Assembly (NCBI RefSeq): GCF_018100925.1 | Contig: NZ_JAGJEH010000001.1 | Location: forward strand, 186,001 to 250,000 | Origin: Pseudoalteromonas luteoviolacea | Lineage (GTDB): Bacteria > Pseudomonadota > Gammaproteobacteria > Enterobacterales > Alteromonadaceae | Length of the DNA stretch: 64,000 nt | Direction: 5' to 3' | Part shown: one piece after another, positions 34,581 to 43,900 of the stretch | How the letters are laid out: each line of letters opens with the position of its first letter | How positions within the stretch are numbered: position 1 is the first letter of the stretch | Notes under the pieces: model-generated | What the model was told of the DNA's origin: nothing | Seen by the model: only the letters and a program-made list of their open reading frames with translations | Databases searched by the model: none | Made by a program: the position numbers and the translations under genes

Positions 34581-34640
34581 GCTACTAAAGCCACCTATTT
34601 TGCCCCCTTGCTAACGAATCATACTTATGGAAATGTAGAA

Positions 34641-35555
34641 ATGAAATCCACCCTTAAGTTCTTCAATTATGATAGCGATACTCCATCGAATTGTGGTCAA
34701 GTTTTAGATATTGAGTTTTCAAGTAAATCACTTCACTGGCCAGGGGTTTTACTAGAGAAAGGCAGCTCGCCACACTTTTATCCCAACAATGTTTATACCC
34801 CTTATTTTTACTTTGCGTTAGGTCTGGAGCATGACTTGCACTGGAATGTAAAAACAGCGGTTGATGGCATGATGGCACTTAAGACAACACCGGGTGACAT
34901 TTGGATTAACCCGCCTGAAAGTCCTTTTTCTCACACAATAGATGAGCCTTGTTATTTTGTCATTTTGGCGATAGAAAGAGATGTATTTATTGAAAGCTGC
35001 ACTTTGAGTATCAACGATAAGGCACTCCAATTTTTGAATAATTACAATGTGCATGACGAAACCATTAAGGGCATCATGGAGTTATTTTTGCTCGAAGCTA
35101 AGTCGGGCGGAAAAAACGGTTATGCGTATTTGAAGAACTTAGTTTCCCTTCTGGCAACCCATTATATCCAGAACTATTCCAACTTTACTGATTTACAAAA
35201 TGCACGTGCTACAGCGTCGAATTTCGACCAGCAGCAAATTGACAAAGTCGATATTTACATAGCAGATAATATCAATAAGCCCATTACCGTCGATGAGATG
35301 GCGGACTTGTTATATTGCAGCAAGTTCTACTTTCTTCGGGAATTCAAAAAGTTTATGGGTATTACGCCATACCAATACCTGATGAACAAGCGTTTGGAAG
35401 AGGCAAAACGACGTTTATCCTCCTCACAAAAAAATGATATCGCATCAATTGGCCTTGATCTGGGGTTTAATGACCAATCGCATTTCACCCGTTCGTTTAA
35501 AAAACAGTTTGGTATGGCACCAGGGCAATTTAGAAACAAAACGGTTAAGCAATAA
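34641..35555 (+). CDS. AraC-family transcriptional regulator
   Basis: 304 residues from ATG 34641 (GGAAAT upstream), in frame with an earlier, less likely start at 34608. The N-terminal two thirds are a cupin-type ligand-binding domain. The C-terminal 100 residues hold two helix-turn-helices: ITVDEMADLLYCSKFYFLREF, which ends FKKF, then IGLDLGFNDQSHFTRSFKKQ and FGMAPGQFR. Ninety bases downstream on the same strand lies the SnoaL-hydrolase gene, its likely target. Confidence 0.85.
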   Translation: MKSTLKFFNYDSDTPSNCGQVLDIEFSSKSLHWPGVLLEKGSSPHFYPNNVYTPYFYFALGLEHDLHWNVKTAVDGMMALKTTPGDIWINPPESPFSHTIDEPCYFVILAIERDVFIESCTLSINDKALQFLNNYNVHDETIKGIMELFLLEAKSGGKNGYAYLKNLVSLLATHYIQNYSNFTDLQNARATASNFDQQQIDKVDIYIADNINKPITVDEMADLLYCSKFYFLREFKKFMGITPYQYLMNKRLEEAKRRLSSSQKNDIASIGLDLGFNDQSHFTRSFKKQFGMAPGQFRNKTVKQ

Positions 35556-35645
35556 AGTACAAAACCTAGAGCAGTAATTTGCAATCTTCTAACGTTTTTT
35601 GTCGCTATCCTATATCTATCTTAACTGATAATGCAGGATAAACTT

Positions 35646-37142
35646 ATGAAAAATAAACAAAAGGTGGTATTGCCTACTGTACTGTGCGCTCTCGGTGCGT
35701 TATTGGCATCCCAGCCGGCGATTACTAAAGAAAATATGATGAATTCCGCTGAAACTGCTTCTCAGCAAAGCACAGCTAACGAACAGGTTAAAAGCAGTAT
35801 TGTGACCATGGTCAATGCGATTGATAGCAAAAAGTGGGATAGCGCATTGACTCAGTTCGCCAATGAAGTTTTCGTTGATTATTCTAGCCTGACAGGACTA
35901 CAAGGGAGTAAAACCAAAGCTGCTGATTTATTGCTTGGCTGGAAAAAGTTACTGGCAAAGGTCGACACACTGCATCAGTTGAGTAATTTTGCTATCTCCA
36001 TTGAAGGTGATAGTGCGGATTCCTTTTCTCACGTTTATGCCAGTCACCAAGCCGAAGGCATTGATTATTGGGATGCTTATGGTCGTTATCATCACAAGCT
36101 TAAGAAAATTGATGGGCGTTGGAAAATCGTCTCAATGACGCTGCATATGCATGGACAGAAAGGCAATTTAAACTTTTTAAATGAGGTGACTAAAATGAAT
36201 CAAAGTACATCCCAACAGAGCAGCGAAAATACCATCAGAAAAATACAGTTTGAGAGTGAAGGGGATAGGGTGGTTGGCAATCTTTATTTACCCAAGCACT
36301 ATGACCCAGCTAATAAGTACCCAGCAGTGATCGTATCTGGTAGCTGGACAACGGTTAAGGAGCAGATGTCGGGACTATATGGCAAAAAGCTTGCCGAAAA
36401 GGGGTTTATTACACTTGCTTATGATCCCAGAAACTTTGGTGAAAGCGGCGGTAAAACACGTTTCTATGAAAATCCATCACAAAAGGTCGAAGACATTGTT
36501 AATGCAGTTACCTATCTACAAAGCCTACCAGAAGTGGATGGTAATAAAATTGGTGCGTTAGGTATCTGTGCAGGAGCGATGTATACCTTAATGGCTGCCG
36601 CGGAAGATAAGCGTATCAAGTCAGTGGTCACTGCGGCATCATGGCTACACGATGCAAAGGCTGTGAAGCTATTTTATGGTGGTGAAGAAGGTGTACAGGC
36701 AAAAATTAACGCGGCTAAGGTTGCAAAAAAGAAGTACGTTGAAACGGGTGAGGTAGAGTATATCCCTAGCATATCTACTACTGATGAATCGGCGGCAATG
36801 TATGGTCCTTATGATTACTATCTAAACCCAAAACGTGGTGCTGTGCCCCAATGGAGCGCAGACAAGTTTGCGGTGATGACTTGGGAAGACTGGCTAACAC
36901 TAGACCCAATGCCAGTGGCAAAAAATTTGGAAACGCCAACCTTGATGATTCATTCCGATGGTGCTGTATTGCCACAATATACCAAGCAATTCTTTGAAAA
37001 TATCGCAGCTGACGACAAATCTTTGCACTGGATTGAGACAGAGCTAGAAAGCCCTTATCATCAATTCAGTTTCTATGATCAGGAGCCTGAAGTAATGGAG
37101 TCCATAGAGCAAGCGCAGCTTTGGTTTTCAAAAAGCCTTTAG
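35646..37142 (+). CDS. secreted SnoaL-like / alpha-beta hydrolase fusion protein
   Basis: 498 residues from ATG 35646 (AGGA upstream). A signal peptide comes first, then a SnoaL/NTF2-like domain (about 45-185; DYSSLTGLQG, YWDAYGRYHHKLKKIDGRWK), then an alpha/beta hydrolase (195-498) of the dienelactone-hydrolase/YcjY kind. The nucleophile elbow reads GICAGA, so the nucleophile is Cys rather than Ser; Asp and a late YHQF-type His complete the site. Its upstream neighbour is an AraC regulator. The combination of both domains in one exported protein is not common. Substrate unknown. Confidence 0.8.
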   Translation: MKNKQKVVLPTVLCALGALLASQPAITKENMMNSAETASQQSTANEQVKSSIVTMVNAIDSKKWDSALTQFANEVFVDYSSLTGLQGSKTKAADLLLGWKKLLAKVDTLHQLSNFAISIEGDSADSFSHVYASHQAEGIDYWDAYGRYHHKLKKIDGRWKIVSMTLHMHGQKGNLNFLNEVTKMNQSTSQQSSENTIRKIQFESEGDRVVGNLYLPKHYDPANKYPAVIVSGSWTTVKEQMSGLYGKKLAEKGFITLAYDPRNFGESGGKTRFYENPSQKVEDIVNAVTYLQSLPEVDGNKIGALGICAGAMYTLMAAAEDKRIKSVVTAASWLHDAKAVKLFYGGEEGVQAKINAAKVAKKKYVETGEVEYIPSISTTDESAAMYGPYDYYLNPKRGAVPQWSADKFAVMTWEDWLTLDPMPVAKNLETPTLMIHSDGAVLPQYTKQFFENIAADDKSLHWIETELESPYHQFSFYDQEPEVMESIEQAQLWFSKSL

Positions 37143-37287
37143 GTATGTGATCGGGAGTTAGTGCTTCTGCGCGGTGGGGCTATTGCTAGGGCTGGTTTGT
37201 ATGTAAAGCCAATTAGTGGCTCTAGGTAGCCGCCATCGGTGTGACAACTGAGTCAAAGGTTAGAGTTCTTTACAGGTTGGAGCCAAG

Positions 37288-37380
37288 ATGAGAAATAAAC
37301 GAAAAGGAAGTATTCAAAGAGCTAGGGTATTAGGTTCGAAGTCAGAGCAGTTAGAGTTAGTTGAACACAACACGAAATGA
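37288..37380 (+). CDS. possible 30-residue basic peptide
   Basis: MRNKRKGSIQRARVLGSKSE and ten more residues, preceded by TTGGAG at proper spacing. Very basic and without hydrophobic segments. The only support is the ribosome binding site, so this may be chance. Confidence 0.2.
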   Translation: MRNKRKGSIQRARVLGSKSEQLELVEHNTK

Positions 37381-37408
37381 TACCTAAGAGCGTTTTGAAA
37401 TAAATGTT

Positions 37409-37661
37409 ATGTTTAAAAAAAAAGAATAATATTAGTGTGTTTGCTACTTTTTAGCTCGCTCTCACTGGCGTGTAGGCCTTGTAGTGAAGAGGCGGAGGAT
37501 AAGCAAACGATGCTAAATTTTGATAAGTCATATACTTTGCCAGAGCGGACTGGTTTTTCTCTTTTCAGGCTGATATCGACCATTTTAAAGTTAGCAACAT
37601 TAAAATAATTGAATTTTACCCAGAAGGTCTATTGCTAAAAGTTGTAGAGGAAATGATTTAA
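37409..37661 (+). pseudogene. small secreted or lipoprotein gene with two frameshifts
   Basis: ATG 37409 is followed by a run of nine A residues; ten would put it in frame with ILVCLLLFSSLSLACRPC, a lipoprotein-like signal. The frame then breaks near 37558 and resumes as FQADIDHFKVSNIKIIEFYP to the stop at 37661. The A-run may be a slippage site, but the second break argues for decay. Family unknown. Confidence 0.4.
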
Positions 37662-38086
37662 AAAACACAATATAAACGCATTACTAAAAAGCCAGAGCAT
37701 ATAACTTGTGACACGTAATCTCAGGAATTAAGTTTTGTATTTCGTTTACCTTTTAAGTTGAAATAAGCAGTAACATAAAAACAGGGGGCGTCGCTTGTGT
37801 CTTACAAACTTTAGCCAGCCTAACGCGCCTATATCCGGTATTGAGAATAAATGGTAGTGCATTGAAAATAATCGCCTTTTTTATATAAGACTGCAAGAGG
37901 TTGGCTGCGCAGCAATTCTGAAGCCTGACCAAGTGTGCCCTGCCTTCTTATGAATTGTTGTATCTCAACTCAGAATCAATTAGTGCTTCATGTATCAACA
38001 GCCAACAAGTTTGATATGGTTGTTATATCGGTAACCTCACTGTTACGAGTGTCTATAGGCTCGATAGTTCGTACTTGACGGGATAA
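37662..38086. other. intergenic, no gene seen
   Basis: About 425 bases. A consensus-like integron core GCCTAAC (near 37816) and GTTATAT (near 38022) occur but are too far apart to form one site. No open frame with translation signals. Confidence 0.35.
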
Positions 38087-38284
38087 TGGAATAGCGACAA
38101 TATTAATTTAAATATCCAAAAGCTAAGATCACATGGCCATTGCTGGGATGCCTCTGAAGATTTGGGTGCCATCATAAAAAGGCTAGAGCATGTTTGTGGC
38201 TTAATTACCGATCGTAATAACCTGACTATATTACACCGGGTATATTGGAGAATGTTCCATAAGGAGGATGAGTGTATCCATTAA
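38087..38284 (+). pseudogene. possible 3-prime fragment of a helical protein gene
   Basis: Open from a TAA at 38084 to a stop at 38284 without a good start. The text (LRSHGHCWDASEDLGAIIKR, then LEHVCGLI) is protein-like. It overlaps the first codons of the serine hydrolase gene. Probably the tail of a lost gene; weakly supported. Confidence 0.25.
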
Positions 38285-39333
38285 TCTTAATACTGTTTTT
38301 ATTCATGTCTTTTAATGTACTCGCTAATAAAGTGAATACTTATGACGAGTTGACAGAGGCTCTTGAGACTATTCGTGTCAAAAATGATATTCCATCCATG
38401 TCTGTCGCAATCATTACATCTGGTGAAGTAACCTATATTAAAGGTTTCGGGTTTCTTGATGAAGAGAAGACAAAACCAACAGACTCAAAGTCACTGTACC
38501 GTATAGCTTCGGTTTCTAAGCTATTTACTGCTCAAGCTATCATGCAGTTGGCAGAAAAAAAGAAAATAGATTTAAATGATCAAGTCGGTCGATATTTACC
38601 AAGCTTTGCACAAAGCGGTATTACAATTAAGCAGCTACTTACTCATTCATCAGGTATAAATGACAAAGTCAAACCAGTAAACTTTGAAAAGATGAGAACA
38701 GTAAGTTCATACTTAGGTATAGTTAAACAATCATTACAAATAGATGTTGAAAGTAAAAATTTCGAATACAGTGATGCCAATTATAATATCTTAGGTGCGC
38801 TAATCAGTGCTGTTTCTGGAGAAAGTTATGAGCAGTACGTACAGAAGAATATTTTAATGCCAGCTAACATGGATAAAAGTGGCTACTTTAATGGTAAAAA
38901 CTCATATATTTTTGAAACGAAACCCACATACAAAGGTAAGTTAATAGATAAGTCAAAACAGAGGCCTTATGACCCATCGTTTAATCCAAGTGAAGGGCTA
39001 ATTTCTAATGTACACGACTTAAGTCAATGGCTTAAATTAACGCTTACCGATGAGCCACTTATTTTGAAGAAGCAAACATACAAAGAGATGTTGCAGCCTC
39101 AAGTTAAAACTTCATGGGGAGAAATATATATGGGGTTGGGTTGGCAAGTATATAAAAGTGCGGATGGCCAAATTGCTAGACACCCAGGCAGTATACGAGG
39201 TTATAAATCACTTGTTCTTACTTACCCAGATAGCAAAAATGCGTTGATCCTACTTACCAATTCAAGTAATACTCCACGCTGGGAAATTGCAAAATCTATC
39301 ACACAGGCTTTAAAGGAGAGTGCTAAGTGGTAG
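38272..39333 (+). CDS. serine hydrolase of the beta-lactamase/penicillin-binding-like family
   Basis: 353 residues from GTG 38272, preceded by GGAGGA. A signal peptide is followed by the class C beta-lactamase fold: catalytic S80-V-S-K83, the YSDAN tyrosine motif near residue 165, and HPGSIRG near residue 305 in place of the KTG box. Relatives include esterases, D-aminopeptidases and EstB-like enzymes, so antibiotic hydrolysis should not be assumed. Acts in the periplasm. Monocistronic. Confidence 0.85.
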   Translation: MYPLILILFLFMSFNVLANKVNTYDELTEALETIRVKNDIPSMSVAIITSGEVTYIKGFGFLDEEKTKPTDSKSLYRIASVSKLFTAQAIMQLAEKKKIDLNDQVGRYLPSFAQSGITIKQLLTHSSGINDKVKPVNFEKMRTVSSYLGIVKQSLQIDVESKNFEYSDANYNILGALISAVSGESYEQYVQKNILMPANMDKSGYFNGKNSYIFETKPTYKGKLIDKSKQRPYDPSFNPSEGLISNVHDLSQWLKLTLTDEPLILKKQTYKEMLQPQVKTSWGEIYMGLGWQVYKSADGQIARHPGSIRGYKSLVLTYPDSKNALILLTNSSNTPRWEIAKSITQALKESAKW

Positions 39334-39522
39334 TTGAATGTACACACTGTTTAACAATTGCAAAATCGAGTTTGCTTGAATTCGGTCGTCGTTAATTTAG
39401 TCAACCTTGAAGAAGGTTTAAAATAATGGTCATTAAGTGTTTAAAGCCGGTAATGATTGCATAAATTGAACAGCCAGTAATAAGCATGAGTAAGTAAAAA
39501 GAATTTTTTATCAGAGGGTATT

Positions 39523-39996
39523 GTGTTTAAAGTAATTATTTTAACTATTGTAATAAGTCTATATTCTAATTTTGTTTCTGCAAAAGGGCAGTTATCTGGT
39601 TCATGGAGTTGTAGCGCCACAACTGAAACTGAGCTCCCAGCTAAGATAGACTCATCATTCTTACTTGTCGTCGATAAAGATGAAACTAAATTTACTCGTC
39701 GTGGCCATATAGTGGTGCCAACAGGAATAAATGCAATCCCAAAAATAGAATTGAAAACAGTTGAAGCTGGTCTGCTTTTTGTTGACGGTGTGAACATAAA
39801 AGTTGTGCCAAACAATGTGGATTTAGAAGTTGTAAAAGGTAAGGAAATATTTGGTGCTGCAGCTGTAGAAGATTTTAAAAAACACCTCTTAAGTGAAGAA
39901 GTTGGCGTTATTATAAATCAAGCTGAAGATTCATTTGAATTTACCGTAGAAGAAGGCAGGCAAACAAATCATTGTGTAAGAGAAGTTAAGATATAA
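39523..39996 (+). CDS. secreted hypothetical protein
   Basis: 157 residues from GTG 39523 with a signal peptide (IILTIVISLYSNFVSAKG). The mature protein starts LSGSWSCSATTE, a pattern of small lipocalin-like or META-like barrels, and ends with a second cysteine that could pair with the first. Role unknown. It ends 13 bases before a strong bidirectional hairpin. Confidence 0.55.
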   Translation: MFKVIILTIVISLYSNFVSAKGQLSGSWSCSATTETELPAKIDSSFLLVVDKDETKFTRRGHIVVPTGINAIPKIELKTVEAGLLFVDGVNIKVVPNNVDLEVVKGKEIFGAAAVEDFKKHLLSEEVGVIINQAEDSFEFTVEEGRQTNHCVREVKI

Positions 39997-40009
39997 CACA
40001 AAACTGACA

Positions 40010-40033
40010 GTCCGCTTATTGCTATAAGCGGAC
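40010..40033. terminator. bidirectional terminator between convergent genes
   Basis: GTCCGCTTAT-TGCT-ATAAGCGGAC: perfect ten-base stem, four-base loop, followed by TTTAATTTT on the plus strand. Lies between the plus-strand secreted protein and the minus-strand gene at 40059. Confidence 0.8.
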
Positions 40034-40058
40034 GTTTAATTTTAAAGTGGCTACTAAC

Positions 40059-40361
40059 TTACTTTTCCTCTAGAGAAAATTTTTGTGCATTAAAAGAAAT
40101 CTCAAAGGTATCTGTAGTAAAAACATATTTCCCACAGTCATCTCCAACTAAACCCAGAAAGCTTGAAAGATAATCGCTGACACTTTCATCAAAGTATACG
40201 ATCTCAACGTCTACCAATTCATCGAAAAAGAGAATATAAGCAACTTTTTCAGAATCTGGTGACTCTCCTAGAGATGCAACAATATAGCCGTTTGCTACAT
40301 CTAGGTTCATACCAATCAGCCAAAACGCATTGGATGCAGCGCCTATTTTTATGTCTTTCAT
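40059..40361 (-). CDS. hypothetical acidic protein, possible second immunity gene
   Basis: 100 residues from ATG 40361; a GTG at 40430 would add 23 residues but has no ribosome binding site. Acidic (several ED and DE pairs), no signal peptide, predicted cytoplasmic. It follows the Rhs-associated immunity-type gene, but the hairpin at 40472-40500 separates them, so it may be independently transcribed. Orphan immunity genes often sit in this place behind Rhs toxins; that is the only basis for the suggestion. Confidence 0.45.
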   Translation of the reverse strand: MKDIKIGAASNAFWLIGMNLDVANGYIVASLGESPDSEKVAYILFFDELVDVEIVYFDESVSDYLSSFLGLVGDDCGKYVFTTDTFEISFNAQKFSLEEK

Positions 40362-40471
40362 CGTTTTATTCTCTGAATTAGTGTGATTACCAAGCGGTTT
40401 TGGCGTAATCACAAGTTGATAGCTAACCACTTTTACTAAACAAAATTATCTTGATACCTGAACTGAAAAAC

Positions 40472-40500
40472 AGCAAAAAGCCCCGCTAGTGCGGGGCTTT
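40472..40500 (-). terminator. rho-independent terminator after the Rhs immunity-type gene
   Basis: AAAGCCCCGC-loop-GCGGGGCTTT, perfect ten-base stem with a four-base loop; on the minus strand it is followed by TTTTTGC. Confidence 0.85.
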
Positions 40501-40515
40501 GGATTAAAGATGTCT

Positions 40516-40899
40516 CTATTCGATTACCACTATATCTGGCTCAAATTCAGACAACACATCGATACAATCAGCATCTGTTATTATCGAATAGTGAATAATA
40601 TCTTCCCCCTGATAGTAACCTTGGCTTTCAGCATGAAACCACTCTAACCAAGAAGAATTATTAACTGTATTTAAACTATTCTCAAAACCGCCAGTCTCTG
40701 AAAAAGTTCTTGCTCGGTAACTTTCATCCATATTTCTATATGCGACGTATGGATCAAATAAGATCTTAAAATTCTTTTTCGATTCACTATTGTGGATATA
40801 GATAGCTAAGCCTTCATCTGTATCTTCAACCTTATCAATGATAACCCTACCTTTAAGTTCTGACATCGGTTGCCATATAGAATAAATGTTTATGCTCAT
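40516..40899 (-). CDS. probable Rhs toxin immunity protein
   Basis: 127 residues, acidic, without signal peptide. Its ATG comes three bases after the Rhs stop, so the two are translationally coupled, the usual toxin-immunity arrangement. The sequence (KGRVIIDKVEDTDEGLAIYI, a WLEWFHAESQGYYQGEDIIH region, acidic end) matches no immunity family I can name. A strong terminator follows. Function is inferred from position. Confidence 0.6.
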   Translation of the reverse strand: MSINIYSIWQPMSELKGRVIIDKVEDTDEGLAIYIHNSESKKNFKILFDPYVAYRNMDESYRARTFSETGGFENSLNTVNNSSWLEWFHAESQGYYQGEDIIHYSIITDADCIDVLSEFEPDIVVIE

Positions 40900-40902
40900 A
40901 TG

Positions 40903-43900
40903 CTAGCTTTTCTCTTTATCATATCTAATTTTAGTCTTATTTTTACCGTCTTGAATTTCAACTGTTGGTCTTCCATCAGAACTATTGGGTCTGACATTAA
41001 CTTTTCGACCACTCCCATCATTGACAGTCCCGCGTCTTCCTTTTCCTCCCTTTCCATCAGTTATAGTTTCTATACTATCTGGGTCTACGATATCATCAAA
41101 ATCACTATTTGCTTGGTCCATTCCCCCTGGCTTATCAAAGTTCTTGGTACGACCTTTTGTTTTTTCGCCAGCGCTAGCCCCTTCTAAGACACCTTCCACA
41201 GGATCTGCCGACTCATTATAGGCATTCAGCGCTTCAGAGCCAGCGTACCCTGCGACGGCAGCAGTACCAACAAAACCAAGAGCTTTCCCAAGTGCTGTCA
41301 AAGCTGGTGGGACAAGCGGTGCAAGAATAGCGAATTTACCATCTGGATCAGTATATTTGTATGGGTTGTTGTTTGCGTAAGCATAACGGTTAAACCCGTG
41401 AATATTACCTTGGCTGAAATGCCCTAAAGTACCAACCGGATCATTCGAGTAGAACCGACCTATGACTGGATCATAGTATCGTGCCTGCATATAGTTTAAA
41501 CCGAGGTTTTCATCATACTCATGGCCTGTGTAACCAATAGTATCTCTAGCCCCTTCAATACTTTCACCGAAAGGTCGATAATGTTGTTTACTGTTGGCTA
41601 AGGAAACAGTTGGTACGTTGCCGTACTTTGCAATCAACTTGGTGCCTAAATAAATATAGTTAATACCATTCCCTGTGAGTGCACCTGTTTGGTTGAATAA
41701 AAGCCGGCCGCTTTGATTAAATATGCTATATTCGGTCTTACCGCTTTCTACTTTTTTGACTCTGCGATTAAAACCATCATATAAATAATTATTACCATTC
41801 GCTGTTGTTACTTGGTTTGCATCATTAAAGCTTAATGAGTACTTTCCATTGTTTGTGATATTTCCTCTGCTGTCATAGCCGATATTGCTATATTTACCAC
41901 TTACTCCTGAAACAGAAGTGAGTCGATTGTTATCTGCATTGTAGGTATATGCAAGATTTCTGTTTTTACTTGAATAGCTTGTAATATTGCCCAGTACATC
42001 ATAATCGATATCACTATTGCCTATTTTACTACCAGCGGTTACTTTGGTGAGTCTATCAACACCATCATATTGCATGCTTGTTATAGAATAGCCTGAATCA
42101 ATGCCATTTAATATAGATTTAACGTTTCCATTATTATCGAAGCTATATGTTAAATCTAAAGCGTTAATACCCGTCTTTAAATCAGTTATCCTTTTAGGTA
42201 AGTTACTATCCGTGTATAGCTCAAGGTTATGTTTTACGCCATTGCTGAACTCATAGCTCTTAGCCATACCATTGGGGTAATAATTTACATTTTTAACAAA
42301 GCTCTGCTGTAGTATGTTGTTACTATTATAAGCAGCGACCGACTGTGCCTCGCCGTATGCGTTTGGCATATATTTAACTTTTGATCCATCTGGATAAGTA
42401 ATAGCATTAATATTTGCCACAGAATCATAATCATATTGCAGTGAGACAGGAGTCTGATCAGAGATAGTTATAATCTCAGTTTCTATCAAGTTCTTGTTAT
42501 TATATGTATAAATTTGAGTAACATTAGACTTAATGAGTGCGGTTAAATTTCCATTATTGTCATACCCCTGTTCTAGATCTAAAGCCGTTCCTGAGTAGTT
42601 AGTCTTATGTAGTAAACCTAAATTATTATAGGTGAAGTGTACACTTCCTGCGGGAGCAGACGTTAAACATGCATTATAACTAGTGCCCTCTTTCTTCCAT
42701 GCTAATTGGCCTAGTGCATTGTACTTCATGACAGTGTTGCCAACATCTGCTCGCTTTATTAAGCATAGTTGTTTGTTTGAGTCATATATACGAGTTTCTG
42801 TTTGTTTTAAAACTTTATTTGCAGAACTTGCAGAATAAACGTTGCTTGGGTTAATAACACGAGGATCATGACAACCCAAAGGCTCTATAATGTCACAAAT
42901 TGGTGGATCTGGCTCAACTCCACCATCGTCACCACCTCCATTGCCACCTCCGGTTCCCCCTCCTGGGTTTGTTGGCGCTTCATTAGATTGAGTAATCGAT
43001 TTAATAAAGCCACCAACGTCTCTTTGTAAAGTTGTTAAAATCGACTCAGGTGAGGCAACTTGTATAACATTCTTATAATTGGGCCCGTGATAGCTTAGGA
43101 AAGTTTTAGTCGTTTTATTACCTTTGCCATCAGTCTCTTCCATTCTATGGCCTGACAAATAGCGATAGTAAACTGTTCCTAAGCCAGATTGTTCAGTTCT
43201 GATACGGCGATTTAAAAAGTCGTAATGATACCTTGTACCAATCGTTTCTGTTTGGCTGTCACTCATTATTGATTCAAATGCCAGACGCCCAAATTTATCA
43301 TAGCTAAAGACTTTGTAACGTGTATTGTTAAGTGCTGTTGGGTATTTTAAATCTCGATACTTTTTCAGAATAATTTGACCATATGCATTATATGTCTCTT
43401 CGATTTGTAGCTCGGAGTTTGCAGCACAACCAGACATCGAGTTGTTTAATGTACAATGTGTTATTGTCTTCTTATTATTTGTATCATCCCAACTATAAAG
43501 GGTCCCTAGCCATATACGCCCATAACTCGTATCATTTTCTGTCTTCTCAGAAATCAGCCTCCCTAATTTGTCATATTTGTATTGAGACTTAGTACCTTTT
43601 TTATCGGTATGTTCTAAAACATTACCAAATGAATCTGCCAATTTAATCTCTTGGACAGTACTATCAGAAGTAGCTTTGTATGAAGTAGTTGTCCTTGGTA
43701 CGTTCGCATTGTAATCTGCACTGTAAGTAGTTGTTATTTTTCCGCTACCAGATAAGCGGTAGTGATTCAGCGTTTTACTTTTGAATGCCCCCTTTGAGCT
43801 GCCTGCTGCATGATAAGAATAACTTTCTTTCAGTTGTCCAAAGCTATATTTATGTTTAATGTCTAGCGTATTTGGATCAAGGGTAAATTGAGTCTCTGCA

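Noticed and set aside
37816..38028. GCCTAAC and GTTATAT read as one attC site
   Set aside because: More than 200 bases apart with no pairing arms; too long for known attC sites.
38272..39333. AmpC-type antibiotic-resistance beta-lactamase
   Set aside because: The SxxK is present but the KTG box is replaced by HPGS, typical of esterase and peptidase relatives; resistance is not supported.
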